From the NCBI GenBank assembly GCA_964603125.1, contig CAZRUA010000142.1, positions 1 to 7,061 on the forward strand: 7,061 nucleotides of DNA, given 5' to 3'. Positions 1 to 6,689 of the stretch are shown piece after piece. The notes beneath the pieces are model-generated. The model saw only the letters and a list, made by a program, of their open reading frames with translations, did not search any database and was not told where the DNA came from. How positions within the stretch are numbered: the stretch's first letter is position 1; every line of letters starts with the position of its first letter. Both the position numbers and the translations under genes were made by a program. This stretch comes from CAZRUA01 sp964603125. Its GTDB lineage: Bacteria; Bacteroidota; Bacteroidia; B-17B0; Aurantibacillaceae.

Positions 1-132
1 GCTGCGTGTGCGTCTTCCAAACGAGTGAATAGAAGATGGATTTCCAAATTCTTCCTTCAAATAAGGTAACATAGCATCAAAAACTTCGTTGTCAAGTTTT
101 GTTGTAGCAGCATTGTCAAGATATACTTTCAT
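1..132 (-). CDS. Cysteine desulfurase (NifS/IscS family), N-terminal part only
   Basis: Only the first 44 codons are present; the gene continues past position 1. The ATG is at 132-130. The visible protein opens with the family signature MKVYLDNAATT and continues with the region around FGNPSSIHSFGR, which is how PLP-dependent class-V aminotransferase-fold cysteine desulfurases begin. These enzymes take sulfur from L-cysteine, releasing alanine and leaving a persulfide on a catalytic cysteine, and pass it to Fe-S cluster assembly or tRNA thiolation. The PLP lysine and catalytic cysteine lie beyond the window, so the subtype (IscS-, NifS- or SufS-like) cannot be decided. The opening resembles the IscS/NifS group more than SufS. 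It lies 15 nt downstream of glmM on the same strand with an A-rich leader and no clear Shine-Dalgarno sequence, so it is probably co-transcribed with glmM. Family assignment is firm; the subtype is not. Confidence 0.9.
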   Translation of the reverse strand, partial: MKVYLDNAATTKLDNEVFDAMLPYLKEEFGNPSSIHSFGRRTRS

Positions 133-147
133 TCTTTTTATTATCAA

Positions 148-1542
148 TTAATTTCTAATGATTTCCTTTATGTCAGAAATAATTTTGTTGGCTAAATTAT
201 CAGCAGTTGTTATTGATTCGCTTTCTGAATAAATACGGATAATAGGCTCAGTATTGCTTTTTCGCAAATGAACCCATTCTTTATCAAATTCAATTTTAAC
301 TCCATCCACTGTATTAATAGGCTGTTTAGAGTATTTATTTTTTACTTCAAGTAAAATTTCATCTACATTAATTTCGGGTGTAAGTTCAATTTTATTTTTA
401 GAAATGTAATATTCAGGATATGTTTTTCTTAGCATTGAAGTGCTTTTACCAAACTTAGCCAAATGCGTTAAAAAGATAGCAATTCCTACTAAAGCATCAC
501 GTCCATAATGCAATTCAGGTAAAATAACACCACCATTTCCTTCACCACCAATAATAGCGTTGGTTTCTTTCATGGCTGTTACAACATTTACTTCGCCTAC
601 TGCTGAAGCTTTGTAACTTCCTTTGTGTTTTTCCGTAACGTCGCGTAAAGCTCTTGTTGATGACATGTTTGAAACGGTGTTACCCCCACCATTTAATTGC
701 AAAACATAGTCAGCTACTGCTACTAAAGTATATTCTTCGCCAAACATTTCACCATCTTCGCAAACCAAGGCTAAACGGTCAACATCTGGGTCAACTGAAA
801 TACCAACATGAGCTTTTGATTTTACCACAGCCTTTGATAAATCTCTTAAATTTTCAGGTAATGGTTCTGGATTATGCGGGAAGTGGCCATCAGGTTCACA
901 ATATAATTTTTCAATTGTTTTAACACCTAAAGCTTCTAGTAATCTTGGAACAAAAATGCCACCACTAGAGTTAACAGCATCAACAGCCACTGTAAAGTTT
1001 TTAGCTTTTATTGCCTCAACATCAACGTATTTTAATTCCAATATTTTTTTAATGTGCAAATCCATTAAATCATCACGGTAAGTAATTTTACCTAATGCAT
1101 TTACATCAACATATTCAAAATCTTCAGCTTCTGCCAATGTTAAAACTTCTTTACCATCAGCATCGTTTATAAATTCGCCTTTTTCGTTCAATAGTTTTAA
1201 GGCATTCCATTGTTTTGGATTATGACTTGCAGTTAATATAATACCACCTTGTGTGCCTAGCTCTGTTACAGCAACTTCAACGGTAGGAGTGGTGCTTAAA
1301 CCTAAATCAATTACGTTTATTCCTAAACCTACTAAAGTTCCGCAAACTAGTTGGTTTACCATCTCGCCCGAAATACGAGCGTCTCGGCCTATAGCTACTG
1401 AAATTGTTGCGTTATTGTTTCTTTTTTTTAACCAAGTACCGTAAGCACTTGCAAATTTTACTACATCCATAGGACTAAGGCCATCACCCGGTTTTCCACC
1501 TATTGTACCTCTAATTCCTGAAATCGATTTTATTAAAGTCAC
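148..1542 (-). CDS. glmM: Phosphoglucosamine mutase (archaeal-type GlmM / phosphohexomutase)
   Basis: This 464-residue alpha-D-phosphohexomutase probably converts glucosamine-6-phosphate to glucosamine-1-phosphate in the cytoplasm, feeding UDP-GlcNAc synthesis for peptidoglycan and lipopolysaccharide. All four active-site elements are visible. The phosphoserine loop is TASHNP (residues 104-109, catalytic Ser106). The Mg-binding loop is DPDVDR (251-256), the sugar-binding loop GEGNGG (333-338), and the phosphate-binding loop RKSNTEP (427-433). The TASHNP loop followed by KQWNALKLL resembles archaeal GlmM/PMM-PGM enzymes more than E. coli GlmM, so phosphomannomutase or phosphoglucomutase activity is also possible. 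The start codon is GTG (1542-1540). An in-frame TAA lies 12 nt upstream (1557-1555), and the next in-frame ATG would be codon 25, beyond the conserved SISGIRGT segment, so GTG is well supported. A TATATTTG box lies 20 nt upstream. The downstream neighbour is the cysteine desulfurase, 15 nt away. Confidence 0.93.
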   Translation of the reverse strand: MTLIKSISGIRGTIGGKPGDGLSPMDVVKFASAYGTWLKKRNNNATISVAIGRDARISGEMVNQLVCGTLVGLGINVIDLGLSTTPTVEVAVTELGTQGGIILTASHNPKQWNALKLLNEKGEFINDADGKEVLTLAEAEDFEYVDVNALGKITYRDDLMDLHIKKILELKYVDVEAIKAKNFTVAVDAVNSSGGIFVPRLLEALGVKTIEKLYCEPDGHFPHNPEPLPENLRDLSKAVVKSKAHVGISVDPDVDRLALVCEDGEMFGEEYTLVAVADYVLQLNGGGNTVSNMSSTRALRDVTEKHKGSYKASAVGEVNVVTAMKETNAIIGGEGNGGVILPELHYGRDALVGIAIFLTHLAKFGKSTSMLRKTYPEYYISKNKIELTPEINVDEILLEVKNKYSKQPINTVDGVKIEFDKEWVHLRKSNTEPIIRIYSESESITTADNLANKIISDIKEIIRN

Positions 1543-1562
1543 TCTTGTTGTTTTTTAGGTCA

Positions 1563-1570
1563 CAAATATA
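1563..1570 (-). promoter_or_regulatory. Bacteroidota-type -7 promoter box for glmM
   Basis: Read on the minus strand, this is TATATTTG, an exact match to the Bacteroidota sigma-A -7 consensus TAnnTTTG. Its last base is 20 nt from the GTG start of glmM, so transcription would begin about 15 nt before the gene. No TTG-like -33 element is visible at the usual spacing, so the call rests on the -7 box and position only. Confidence 0.45.
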
Positions 1571-1659
1571 CATTTCTCCTTGTTTTTTAGGGGTCTATTT
1601 TTCTTAACATATGCATAAAAACTGTTTATAACAATAGTACTAAAAATGTATTATTTTAC

Positions 1660-1667
1660 TAATTTTG
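1660..1667 (+). promoter_or_regulatory. Bacteroidota-type -7 promoter box for the TPR-ComA-rhodanese-DedA row
   Basis: TAATTTTG matches TAnnTTTG exactly and ends 28 nt before the ATG of the TPR gene, leaving a leader of roughly 20-25 nt. No clear -33 TTG was found about 20 nt upstream. It faces away from the glmM box 90 bp away, so the 153-nt gap looks like a simple divergent promoter region. Eight-base matches in AT-rich DNA can occur by chance. Confidence 0.42.
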
Positions 1668-1695
1668 TATATTACGATTAAATTGAGATACATAA

Positions 1696-3096
1696 ATGAG
1701 CGAAAGAGACGACGATTTTAAGGATATGCAAGAATTGATTAGGCGGTTTGAGGAGATTGTGAAAAATGATTCTTTCGGCTTTTTTGATGCAGATGAGTAC
1801 GAGGATATTGTTGAGCATTATTTTGAAGCGTTTTTATTGGATATGGTTAAAATAGCTCTTGACAAAGCAGAGCAGCAGTATCCATATTCGGGAGTATTTA
1901 AGATAAAAAGAGCACAACTACTTTCGGCTAATCACCAAACGCACCAAGCTTTAAAATTATTAAATGAGGTTGAGAGTATTGAAAACTCTAATCCGGATTT
2001 ATATATGACACGTGCCTACATATATGGGCAAAGTGGTTTAGGCGAACAAGCTATTTTAAACTATAAATTGGCTTTAAAATACAGCGATGAGAAGGACGAG
2101 GTTTATTTGGCTTTAGGCGTTGAGTTTTTAAATCAAGATAAATACGATGATGCCCTTTATTACCTAAAGTTGGCAATTAAGGAAAATAGCACTAACGATT
2201 TTGCTATAAGTGAAATGGCTATTTGCTTTGAGGTATCGGGCAAAAACAAGGAAGCTATTGAATTCTTTACTAAATACGTTGAGGATAATCCTTACAGCTA
2301 TTATGCTTGGTTTAATTTAGGCGTGGCTTATAGTCGCACAGGACAGCATGATAAAGCCATACAAGCTTATGATTATTGTATTGTTATCAATGAAAAATTT
2401 GCTTCTGCATACTTTAACAAAGGAAATGCTTTTGCAAGTATGGGCCAGTACAACGAAGCTATTGAGGTTTATAAGGAAACATTTTTATACGAAGAGACTG
2501 ATGCACAAGCATTGTTTTATATAGGCGAGTGTTACGAAAACTTAGGTAAGTTAGATCAGGCTTTGGTTTATTTTAATAAAACCATTAAAGTTGACCCTAA
2601 CAATGCTGATGCCTGGTTGGCAATAGGTTTAGTGCTTGACGAAGAGAATAGAGTAACAGAAGCTATTCATTACATTAAAAAGGCGATTGAAATTGAGCCA
2701 AAGGAAGCTGAGTTTTGGTATGTTTATGCTGAGGTTCAACAAAAGCTTGGTTTTTTTGAAGAAGCCGCTGAAGGATTCTCAACAGTAATTAATTTAGATT
2801 ATCCAGATTTTGATGTTTGGTTAGATTATTCTGATTTACTTTTAGAAGCTGGACATGGCGAGCAAGGTATTGAAATGTTGCAGGAGGGAATTAAACGTCA
2901 CAGTGAAGTAGCTGAATTATACTATAGATTAAGCGCATTGCTTTTAGCAAAAGGAAGCAAGCAAGAAGCATTACAAGCTTTACAAAATGCTTTGGTTTTG
3001 GATTATGAAAAACACAATGAGTTGTTTGAATATGCACCAGCACTTTTGCAAAACGAAACGATTATAAACGTTATTAATACATACAAGAAAGATTAG
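1696..3096 (+). CDS. TPR-repeat protein (ten tandem 34-residue units)
   Basis: This is a soluble 466-residue protein with no signal peptide or membrane segment. It begins with a strongly acidic helical stretch of about 65 residues (MSERDDDFKD). An irregular TPR-like unit follows at about residues 66-100. Residues 101-440 then divide exactly into ten 34-residue TPR units with no insertion or gap. They show the usual pattern: an aromatic residue and small residues in helix A (for example YAWFNLGVAYSRTG), Ala and an aromatic residue in helix B, and Pro or Asn near the unit end. A short cap closes the protein. TPR superhelices bind peptides or partner proteins; the partner is unknown. It is the first gene of a probable operon: the ATG of the ComA homologue starts 4 nt after its TAG, which implies translational coupling. 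A conserved Bacteroidota TPR protein is the best description; I do not know a specific function. Confidence 0.9.
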   Translation: MSERDDDFKDMQELIRRFEEIVKNDSFGFFDADEYEDIVEHYFEAFLLDMVKIALDKAEQQYPYSGVFKIKRAQLLSANHQTHQALKLLNEVESIENSNPDLYMTRAYIYGQSGLGEQAILNYKLALKYSDEKDEVYLALGVEFLNQDKYDDALYYLKLAIKENSTNDFAISEMAICFEVSGKNKEAIEFFTKYVEDNPYSYYAWFNLGVAYSRTGQHDKAIQAYDYCIVINEKFASAYFNKGNAFASMGQYNEAIEVYKETFLYEETDAQALFYIGECYENLGKLDQALVYFNKTIKVDPNNADAWLAIGLVLDEENRVTEAIHYIKKAIEIEPKEAEFWYVYAEVQQKLGFFEEAAEGFSTVINLDYPDFDVWLDYSDLLLEAGHGEQGIEMLQEGIKRHSEVAELYYRLSALLLAKGSKQEALQALQNALVLDYEKHNELFEYAPALLQNETIINVINTYKKD

Positions 3097-3100
3097 TTTT

Positions 3101-3883
3101 ATGAAGTACAATTTTAATTTAGAGCATCTTCCTTCACGTACCGTAAAACCTCGTAAATCGGGTGTTACAATGGTTATGGATAAAGGATTGAGTATGCGCG
3201 GAGCAGAGGATATGATTGCCGCTAGTGGCGATTACATTGATTTTGTTAAACTGGGTTTTGGAACATCAATTATTACAAAGAGTTTAAAGGAAAAAATAAA
3301 ATTATACAAAGACTCAGGATTTAAAGTATATGTAGGAGGAACTTTGTTTGAAGCTTTTGTTATTAGAAATAAATTCGAAGATTATTTAAAATATATTACC
3401 TCTCTAGGTTTAGATACTGCGGAAGTATCCGATGGTTCAATGAACATGGAGCACGATGTAAAGTGTGACTACATTAGCAAGCTAGCTAAAAATTTTACTG
3501 TATTAAGCGAGGTTGGCTCAAAAGAGGAAGGTGTAATTATACATCCAGCACGTTGGACTAAAATGATGAAAAGCGAATTAGAAGCTGGGTCATTTAAAGT
3601 GATTGCAGAGGCTCGTGAGAGTGGGAATGTAGGTATTTTTCACCGCAACGGAAGTGCTCATGGTATGTTAATTAATAAGATTATTGGTAAAATTAAACCA
3701 GACGATATTATTTGGGAAACCCCACAAAAGGCACAGCAAGTTTATTTTATAAAATTGTTTGGAGCTGATGTAAATGTTGGTAATATTGCACCAGATGATG
3801 TAATTCCTTTGGAGACATTACGTTTAGGTTTGCGTGGAGATACTTTCTTTACGTTTTTACCAGAGGCAATGCAACAAGTTTAA
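3101..3883 (+). CDS. Phosphosulfolactate synthase (ComA family)
   Basis: This 260-residue protein is a full-length ComA-family (PF02679) TIM-barrel enzyme. In methanogens ComA adds sulfite to phosphoenolpyruvate to give (R)-phosphosulfolactate, the first step of coenzyme M synthesis; the reaction needs Mg2+. Family-like segments appear in order: RTVKPRKSGVTMVMDKGLS (13-31), DYIDFVKLGFGTS (44-56), VYVGGTLFEAF (76-86), AEVSDGSMNM (107-116), LSEVGSKE (135-142), IAEARESGNVGIF (168-180), GADVNVGNI (221-229) and the C-terminal LRLGLRGDTF (240-249). The conserved Lys, Glu and Arg positions expected in the active site appear intact. No other coenzyme M gene is visible, and Bacteroidota do not make coenzyme M. 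The product may therefore be a sulfolactate or another sulfonate, as for the Bacillus homologue, or the activity may differ, as may be the case for plant HSA32. It sits 4 nt after the TPR gene and 17 nt before the rhodanese gene. Confidence 0.88.
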   Translation: MKYNFNLEHLPSRTVKPRKSGVTMVMDKGLSMRGAEDMIAASGDYIDFVKLGFGTSIITKSLKEKIKLYKDSGFKVYVGGTLFEAFVIRNKFEDYLKYITSLGLDTAEVSDGSMNMEHDVKCDYISKLAKNFTVLSEVGSKEEGVIIHPARWTKMMKSELEAGSFKVIAEARESGNVGIFHRNGSAHGMLINKIIGKIKPDDIIWETPQKAQQVYFIKLFGADVNVGNIAPDDVIPLETLRLGLRGDTFFTFLPEAMQQV

Positions 3884-3900
3884 AAAATAAAAGAGTTATT

Positions 3901-4206
3901 ATGTTAAAAGAGATTACAGTACAAGAATTAAAGCAATTGCAAGATGCAAAAGCTGATTACCAAATTTTTGATGTTCGTGAAGAACATGAGTATGAAGAAT
4001 ATAACATTGGTGCAAAATTAATTCCGATGGGAGAAATAATGGATCATGTTGAAGAAATAGATAAAAACAAACAAGTGATAATTCATTGCCGCAGTGGTAA
4101 GCGCTCCGCTTCAGTTATTATGGCTTTGGAACAAAATTTTGGTTTCACTAACCTTTACAATTTAAAAGGTGGCGTGTTGGCTTGGAAAGAGGAAATAGAT
4201 AAATAA
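3901..4206 (+). CDS. Single-domain rhodanese-like sulfurtransferase
   Basis: This 101-residue cytoplasmic protein consists of one rhodanese domain, similar in size to GlpE and PspE but without a signal peptide. The domain starts with the strand and loop FDVREEHEYEEYNIGAKLIP (residues 23-42). The active-site loop is CRSGKRS (63-69), with the persulfide-forming Cys63 and the usual Arg. The C-terminal signature LKGGVLAWKEE lies at 88-98. Such proteins carry sulfane sulfur as a cysteine persulfide, moving it between thiosulfate, low-molecular-weight thiols or a cysteine desulfurase and acceptors such as cyanide. The true donor and acceptor cannot be read from sequence. AAGAG lies 8 nt upstream of the ATG and may serve as a weak ribosome-binding site. 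Its position directly after a sulfite-using ComA homologue suggests a sulfur-related partnership, but small rhodanese genes occur in many contexts. Confidence 0.93.
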   Translation: MLKEITVQELKQLQDAKADYQIFDVREEHEYEEYNIGAKLIPMGEIMDHVEEIDKNKQVIIHCRSGKRSASVIMALEQNFGFTNLYNLKGGVLAWKEEIDK

Positions 4207-4240
4207 GAAACTGTTTTAATAAAAATATTACCCCTATTTT

Positions 4241-4873
4241 ATGATTGATTTGTTTAAGCATATCCTACATTTGGATTTTGATTGGTTATTTGCAAATTAT
4301 GGTACAGCTATCTACGTTGTGCTTTTTTTGGTAATATTCATTGAAACTGGATTGGTAGCTATGCCTTTTTTACCTGGCGATTCATTGTTATTTACGGCAG
4401 GTTTATTTGCAAGAACCGGTCATTTAAATATGGCATACTTATTATTTTTCTTGTTCTTAGCAGCTGTTATTGGTGATAACTGTAACTATTGGATAGGAAG
4501 AAAAATAGGAATTAGAATATTTGATTTAAAAATAAAGAGCAAGCCAATTGTAAAAAGAGAATATTTAGAAAAGACTCAAACATTTTTTGAAAAATATGGA
4601 ACTAAAGCAATCATAATGGCTCGTTTTGTACCTTTTGTTAGAACTTTTGCTCCTTTTGCAGCAGGCATTGGCAAAATGGATTATAAAAAGTATTTCCTTT
4701 TTGACGTTATTGGTGGTGCTGTTTGGGTTGGAAGTTTGCTTACTGCAGGTTATTTATTAGGTGAAGTTGAATTCATAAGAAAACACATTGATTTAGTTTG
4801 CTTAGGTATAATCGCAATATCAGTATTACCAGTTATTTTTGGTTTGATAAAATCAAGAATGAAGAAAGGCTAA
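4241..4873 (+). CDS. DedA family (SNARE-associated/VTT domain) inner-membrane protein
   Basis: This 210-residue integral membrane protein has the DedA layout. An N-terminal amphipathic segment is followed by a hydrophobic stretch at about 22-57 containing the re-entrant-loop motif with Glu35 and LPGDSLL (44-50). A membrane segment follows at about 64-88 (FLAAVIGDNCNYWIGRKIG). After a charged loop comes the family signature ARFVPFVRTFAPFAAG (127-142), with Arg128 and Arg134, and then two membrane segments at about 152-175 and 184-204. DedA proteins support membrane lipid homeostasis; some members flip undecaprenyl phosphate or phosphatidylethanolamine, and the conserved acidic and arginine residues needed for function in E. 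coli are present here. The substrate of this one is not evident. It is the last gene of the plus-strand row, 34 nt after the rhodanese gene, and its TAA is 3 nt from the stop of the convergent SRPBCC gene. Confidence 0.93.
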   Translation: MIDLFKHILHLDFDWLFANYGTAIYVVLFLVIFIETGLVAMPFLPGDSLLFTAGLFARTGHLNMAYLLFFLFLAAVIGDNCNYWIGRKIGIRIFDLKIKSKPIVKREYLEKTQTFFEKYGTKAIIMARFVPFVRTFAPFAAGIGKMDYKKYFLFDVIGGAVWVGSLLTAGYLLGEVEFIRKHIDLVCLGIIAISVLPVIFGLIKSRMKKG

Positions 4874-4876
4874 TTA

Positions 4877-5347
4877 TTAAATTTCCTTTTTCAAAGCTTT
4901 TTCTTCACAATATATTTTAATCAATTCATTTCGCTCGGTTAAAAATTGAGTAAGGTATTTTGTTAGAACTAACTTATTAAAAATCCTACCTAAAATTCCT
5001 AAAGGCGATTCAAAGTTAAACGTATCAGTTACAATAGTTTGTTTGCCATCAAATTCAAATTTGTGATGGTGATGTAAGGATTTAAACGCTCCTTTTGTCA
5101 TTTCATCCACAAAGAAGTTAGGGTATTCCATTTCTGAGATAACTGAAGTTAGCTGTTGCTTAATGCCAAAATGTGTGGCTTCCCAAGTTACTGTTTCACC
5201 TTTTTCAATTAATCCAGAAGTTCTTCCTGCTATTGCTTTTTCGGTTGTTTTGTGAGATGTTTGTATATGAAAGTCAATACTGCGAGTGGTATCAAAAACT
5301 ACTTCTTTAGGTGCGTTTACTTTTGTTATAATAACAATTACAGGCAT
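4877..5347 (-). CDS. SRPBCC (START/Bet v 1-like) ligand-binding protein
   Basis: This 156-residue protein has the helix-grip layout of the SRPBCC superfamily: a first strand ending in NAPKEVVFD (residues 11-19), a beta-rich middle (ETVTWEATHFG, then FVDEMTKGAFKS), and a long C-terminal helix around LTERNELIKIYCEE. It lacks a signal peptide. Residues 92-95 are four consecutive histidines (LHHHHKFEF) on a predicted strand. Similar Bacteroidota proteins are common and are usually annotated as polyketide cyclase/dehydrase-like, or by old transfer as a SulA-like cell division inhibitor; neither name is supported by biochemistry visible here. The pocket probably binds a hydrophobic ligand, which cannot be identified. 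The ATG at 5347-5345 lies 28 nt after the clpX stop codon on the same strand, so the gene is probably transcribed with clpX. It ends 3 nt from the convergent DedA gene. Confidence 0.82.
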   Translation of the reverse strand: MPVIVIITKVNAPKEVVFDTTRSIDFHIQTSHKTTEKAIAGRTSGLIEKGETVTWEATHFGIKQQLTSVISEMEYPNFFVDEMTKGAFKSLHHHHKFEFDGKQTIVTDTFNFESPLGILGRIFNKLVLTKYLTQFLTERNELIKIYCEEKALKKEI

Positions 5348-5375
5348 CTATAAGTTTTAATAGTTTAAAATAAAA

Positions 5376-6611
5376 TTAAGCAACCATCAATTGATCTAAC
5401 TTCGCATTTTGCAATTGCTTTTGAGCGTAGTCATAATCAACCGTATATTTTTTAGGTGGTTTAGCTTGAGAAGGAATATCATACATCAAGTCAACCATAA
5501 TTGCTTCGCAGATTCCACGTAAGCCGCGAGCTCCTAGTTTAAATTCTACTGCTTTATCAACAATTAGCTCTAAAACTTCGTCGCTAATGGTCAGTTCAAC
5601 ATTTTCCATCGCAAACAAACTTTGGTATTGTTTTACTAAGGCGTTTTTCGGTTCAACTAAAATTCTGCGCAAAGCAGCTCTATCCAATGGTTTCAAGTAA
5701 GTTAAGACAGGTAAACGTCCAATTAATTCAGGAATCAATCCAAAACTTTTTAAATCTTGAGGAGAAACATATTGTAGTAAGTTTTCTCTGTCAACTCTTT
5801 CTTTGCTTACAGAGGCTGAGTATCCAACAGCTTGAGTATTTAATCGTTGAGCAATTTTTTTATCAATACCATCAAAAGCTCCACCACAAATAAATAAAAT
5901 ATTTTTTGTGTTTACTTGAAGCATCTTGGCATCTGGGTGTTTACGGCCTCCTTGCGGCGGAACGTTTGATACTGTTCCTTCTAATAATTTTAATAATGCT
6001 TGTTGCACACCTTCGCCACTAACGTCACGGGTAATACTTGGGTTATCACTTTTGCGGGCAATTTTATCAATCTCATCAATAAAAACAATTCCACGCTCAG
6101 CATTTTCAACATTATAATCTGCAGCTTGCAACAAACGTGTTAAAACACTTTCCACGTCTTCGCCAACATATCCAGCTTCTGTTAAAACAGTAGCATCGGC
6201 TATACAAAACGGAACGTTTAATAATTTGGCAATTGTCCTAGCCATTAGTGTTTTGCCAGTTCCAGTTTCTCCAATTAAAATAACATTTGATTTTTCAATT
6301 TCAATTTCGTCTTTTACAACTTGTGTAATACGTTTAAAATGATTGTAAACCGCAACACTTAATGTTTTTTTCGCCTCATCTTGCCCAATAATGTACTCAT
6401 CTAAATATTCTTTAATAGCTTTAGGTTTCAGTAATTGCAAGGATTTTGCAGCTTCTACTTTTTGTTGTTCAGTTGCACTTGCACTAGCAATTTTATAGGC
6501 TTCTGCAGCACAGTTTTCACAAATGTGTCCATTAGCGCCTGCAATAAGCATTTGCACTTCTTTTTTATCTCTATTGCAAAAAGTACATTTAATTGAAGTT
6601 TCCTTAGCCAT
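5376..6611 (-). CDS. clpX: ATP-dependent Clp protease ATP-binding subunit ClpX
   Basis: This 411-residue protein is a complete ClpX, the hexameric AAA+ unfoldase that feeds tagged substrates to ClpP. The N-terminal zinc-binding domain has Cys9, Cys12, Cys31 and Cys34 (C-x2-C-x18-C-x2-C). The AAA+ core shows Walker A GETGTGKT (114-121), pore loop 1 GYVG (147-150), Walker B IVFIDE (175-180), the RKH substrate loop (223-225), the box VII arginine region IGRLP (297-301), and sensor 2 GARGL (361-365). The ClpP-docking loop, usually Ile/Leu-Gly-Phe, appears to be Val-Gly-Tyr (262-264). The ATG (6611-6609) is preceded by AAGGG on the mRNA at short spacing. clpP is not next to it: the upstream neighbour is the divergent asd gene, so clpX must have its own promoter in 6612-6771. 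The SRPBCC gene follows after 28 nt. Confidence 0.97.
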   Translation of the reverse strand: MAKETSIKCTFCNRDKKEVQMLIAGANGHICENCAAEAYKIASASATEQQKVEAAKSLQLLKPKAIKEYLDEYIIGQDEAKKTLSVAVYNHFKRITQVVKDEIEIEKSNVILIGETGTGKTLMARTIAKLLNVPFCIADATVLTEAGYVGEDVESVLTRLLQAADYNVENAERGIVFIDEIDKIARKSDNPSITRDVSGEGVQQALLKLLEGTVSNVPPQGGRKHPDAKMLQVNTKNILFICGGAFDGIDKKIAQRLNTQAVGYSASVSKERVDRENLLQYVSPQDLKSFGLIPELIGRLPVLTYLKPLDRAALRRILVEPKNALVKQYQSLFAMENVELTISDEVLELIVDKAVEFKLGARGLRGICEAIMVDLMYDIPSQAKPPKKYTVDYDYAQKQLQNAKLDQLMVA

Positions 6612-6689
6612 AACCCTTAAATAAGGATGTAAATTTACGTGAAATAACTTGTATTCGCATTAAAATAATTGAAAAATGCTCAATGGGTC

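Noticed and set aside
654..923. Open frame of 89 codons on the plus strand inside glmM
   Set aside because: It lies antisense within a gene with complete catalytic motifs, its translation has no recognisable domain, and no promoter or ribosome-binding site precedes it. Similar antisense frames at 1253-1444, 5687-5893 and 5926-6117 were rejected for the same reasons.
4844..4858. Inverted repeat TTGAT-AAA-ATCAA near the end of the DedA gene, as a possible terminator
   Set aside because: The stem is only 5 bp and AT-rich, it lies inside coding sequence, and no T tract follows on either strand.
4893..4903. AAAGCTTT palindrome next to T runs, as a terminator for the DedA operon
   Set aside because: A perfect palindrome with no loop and little GC cannot form a useful terminator hairpin; it is part of the SRPBCC coding sequence (Lys/Ala codons).
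6615..6626. CCTT-ATTT-AAGG mRNA hairpin over the clpX ribosome-binding site as a thermosensor
   Set aside because: A four-base-pair stem is too weak to control translation; it is only a coincidence of complementary short strings.
6629..6638. GTAAATTTAC perfect 10-bp palindrome upstream of clpX as an operator
   Set aside because: It is short and AT-rich, symmetry does not extend beyond 10 bp, and no second copy is present in the window.
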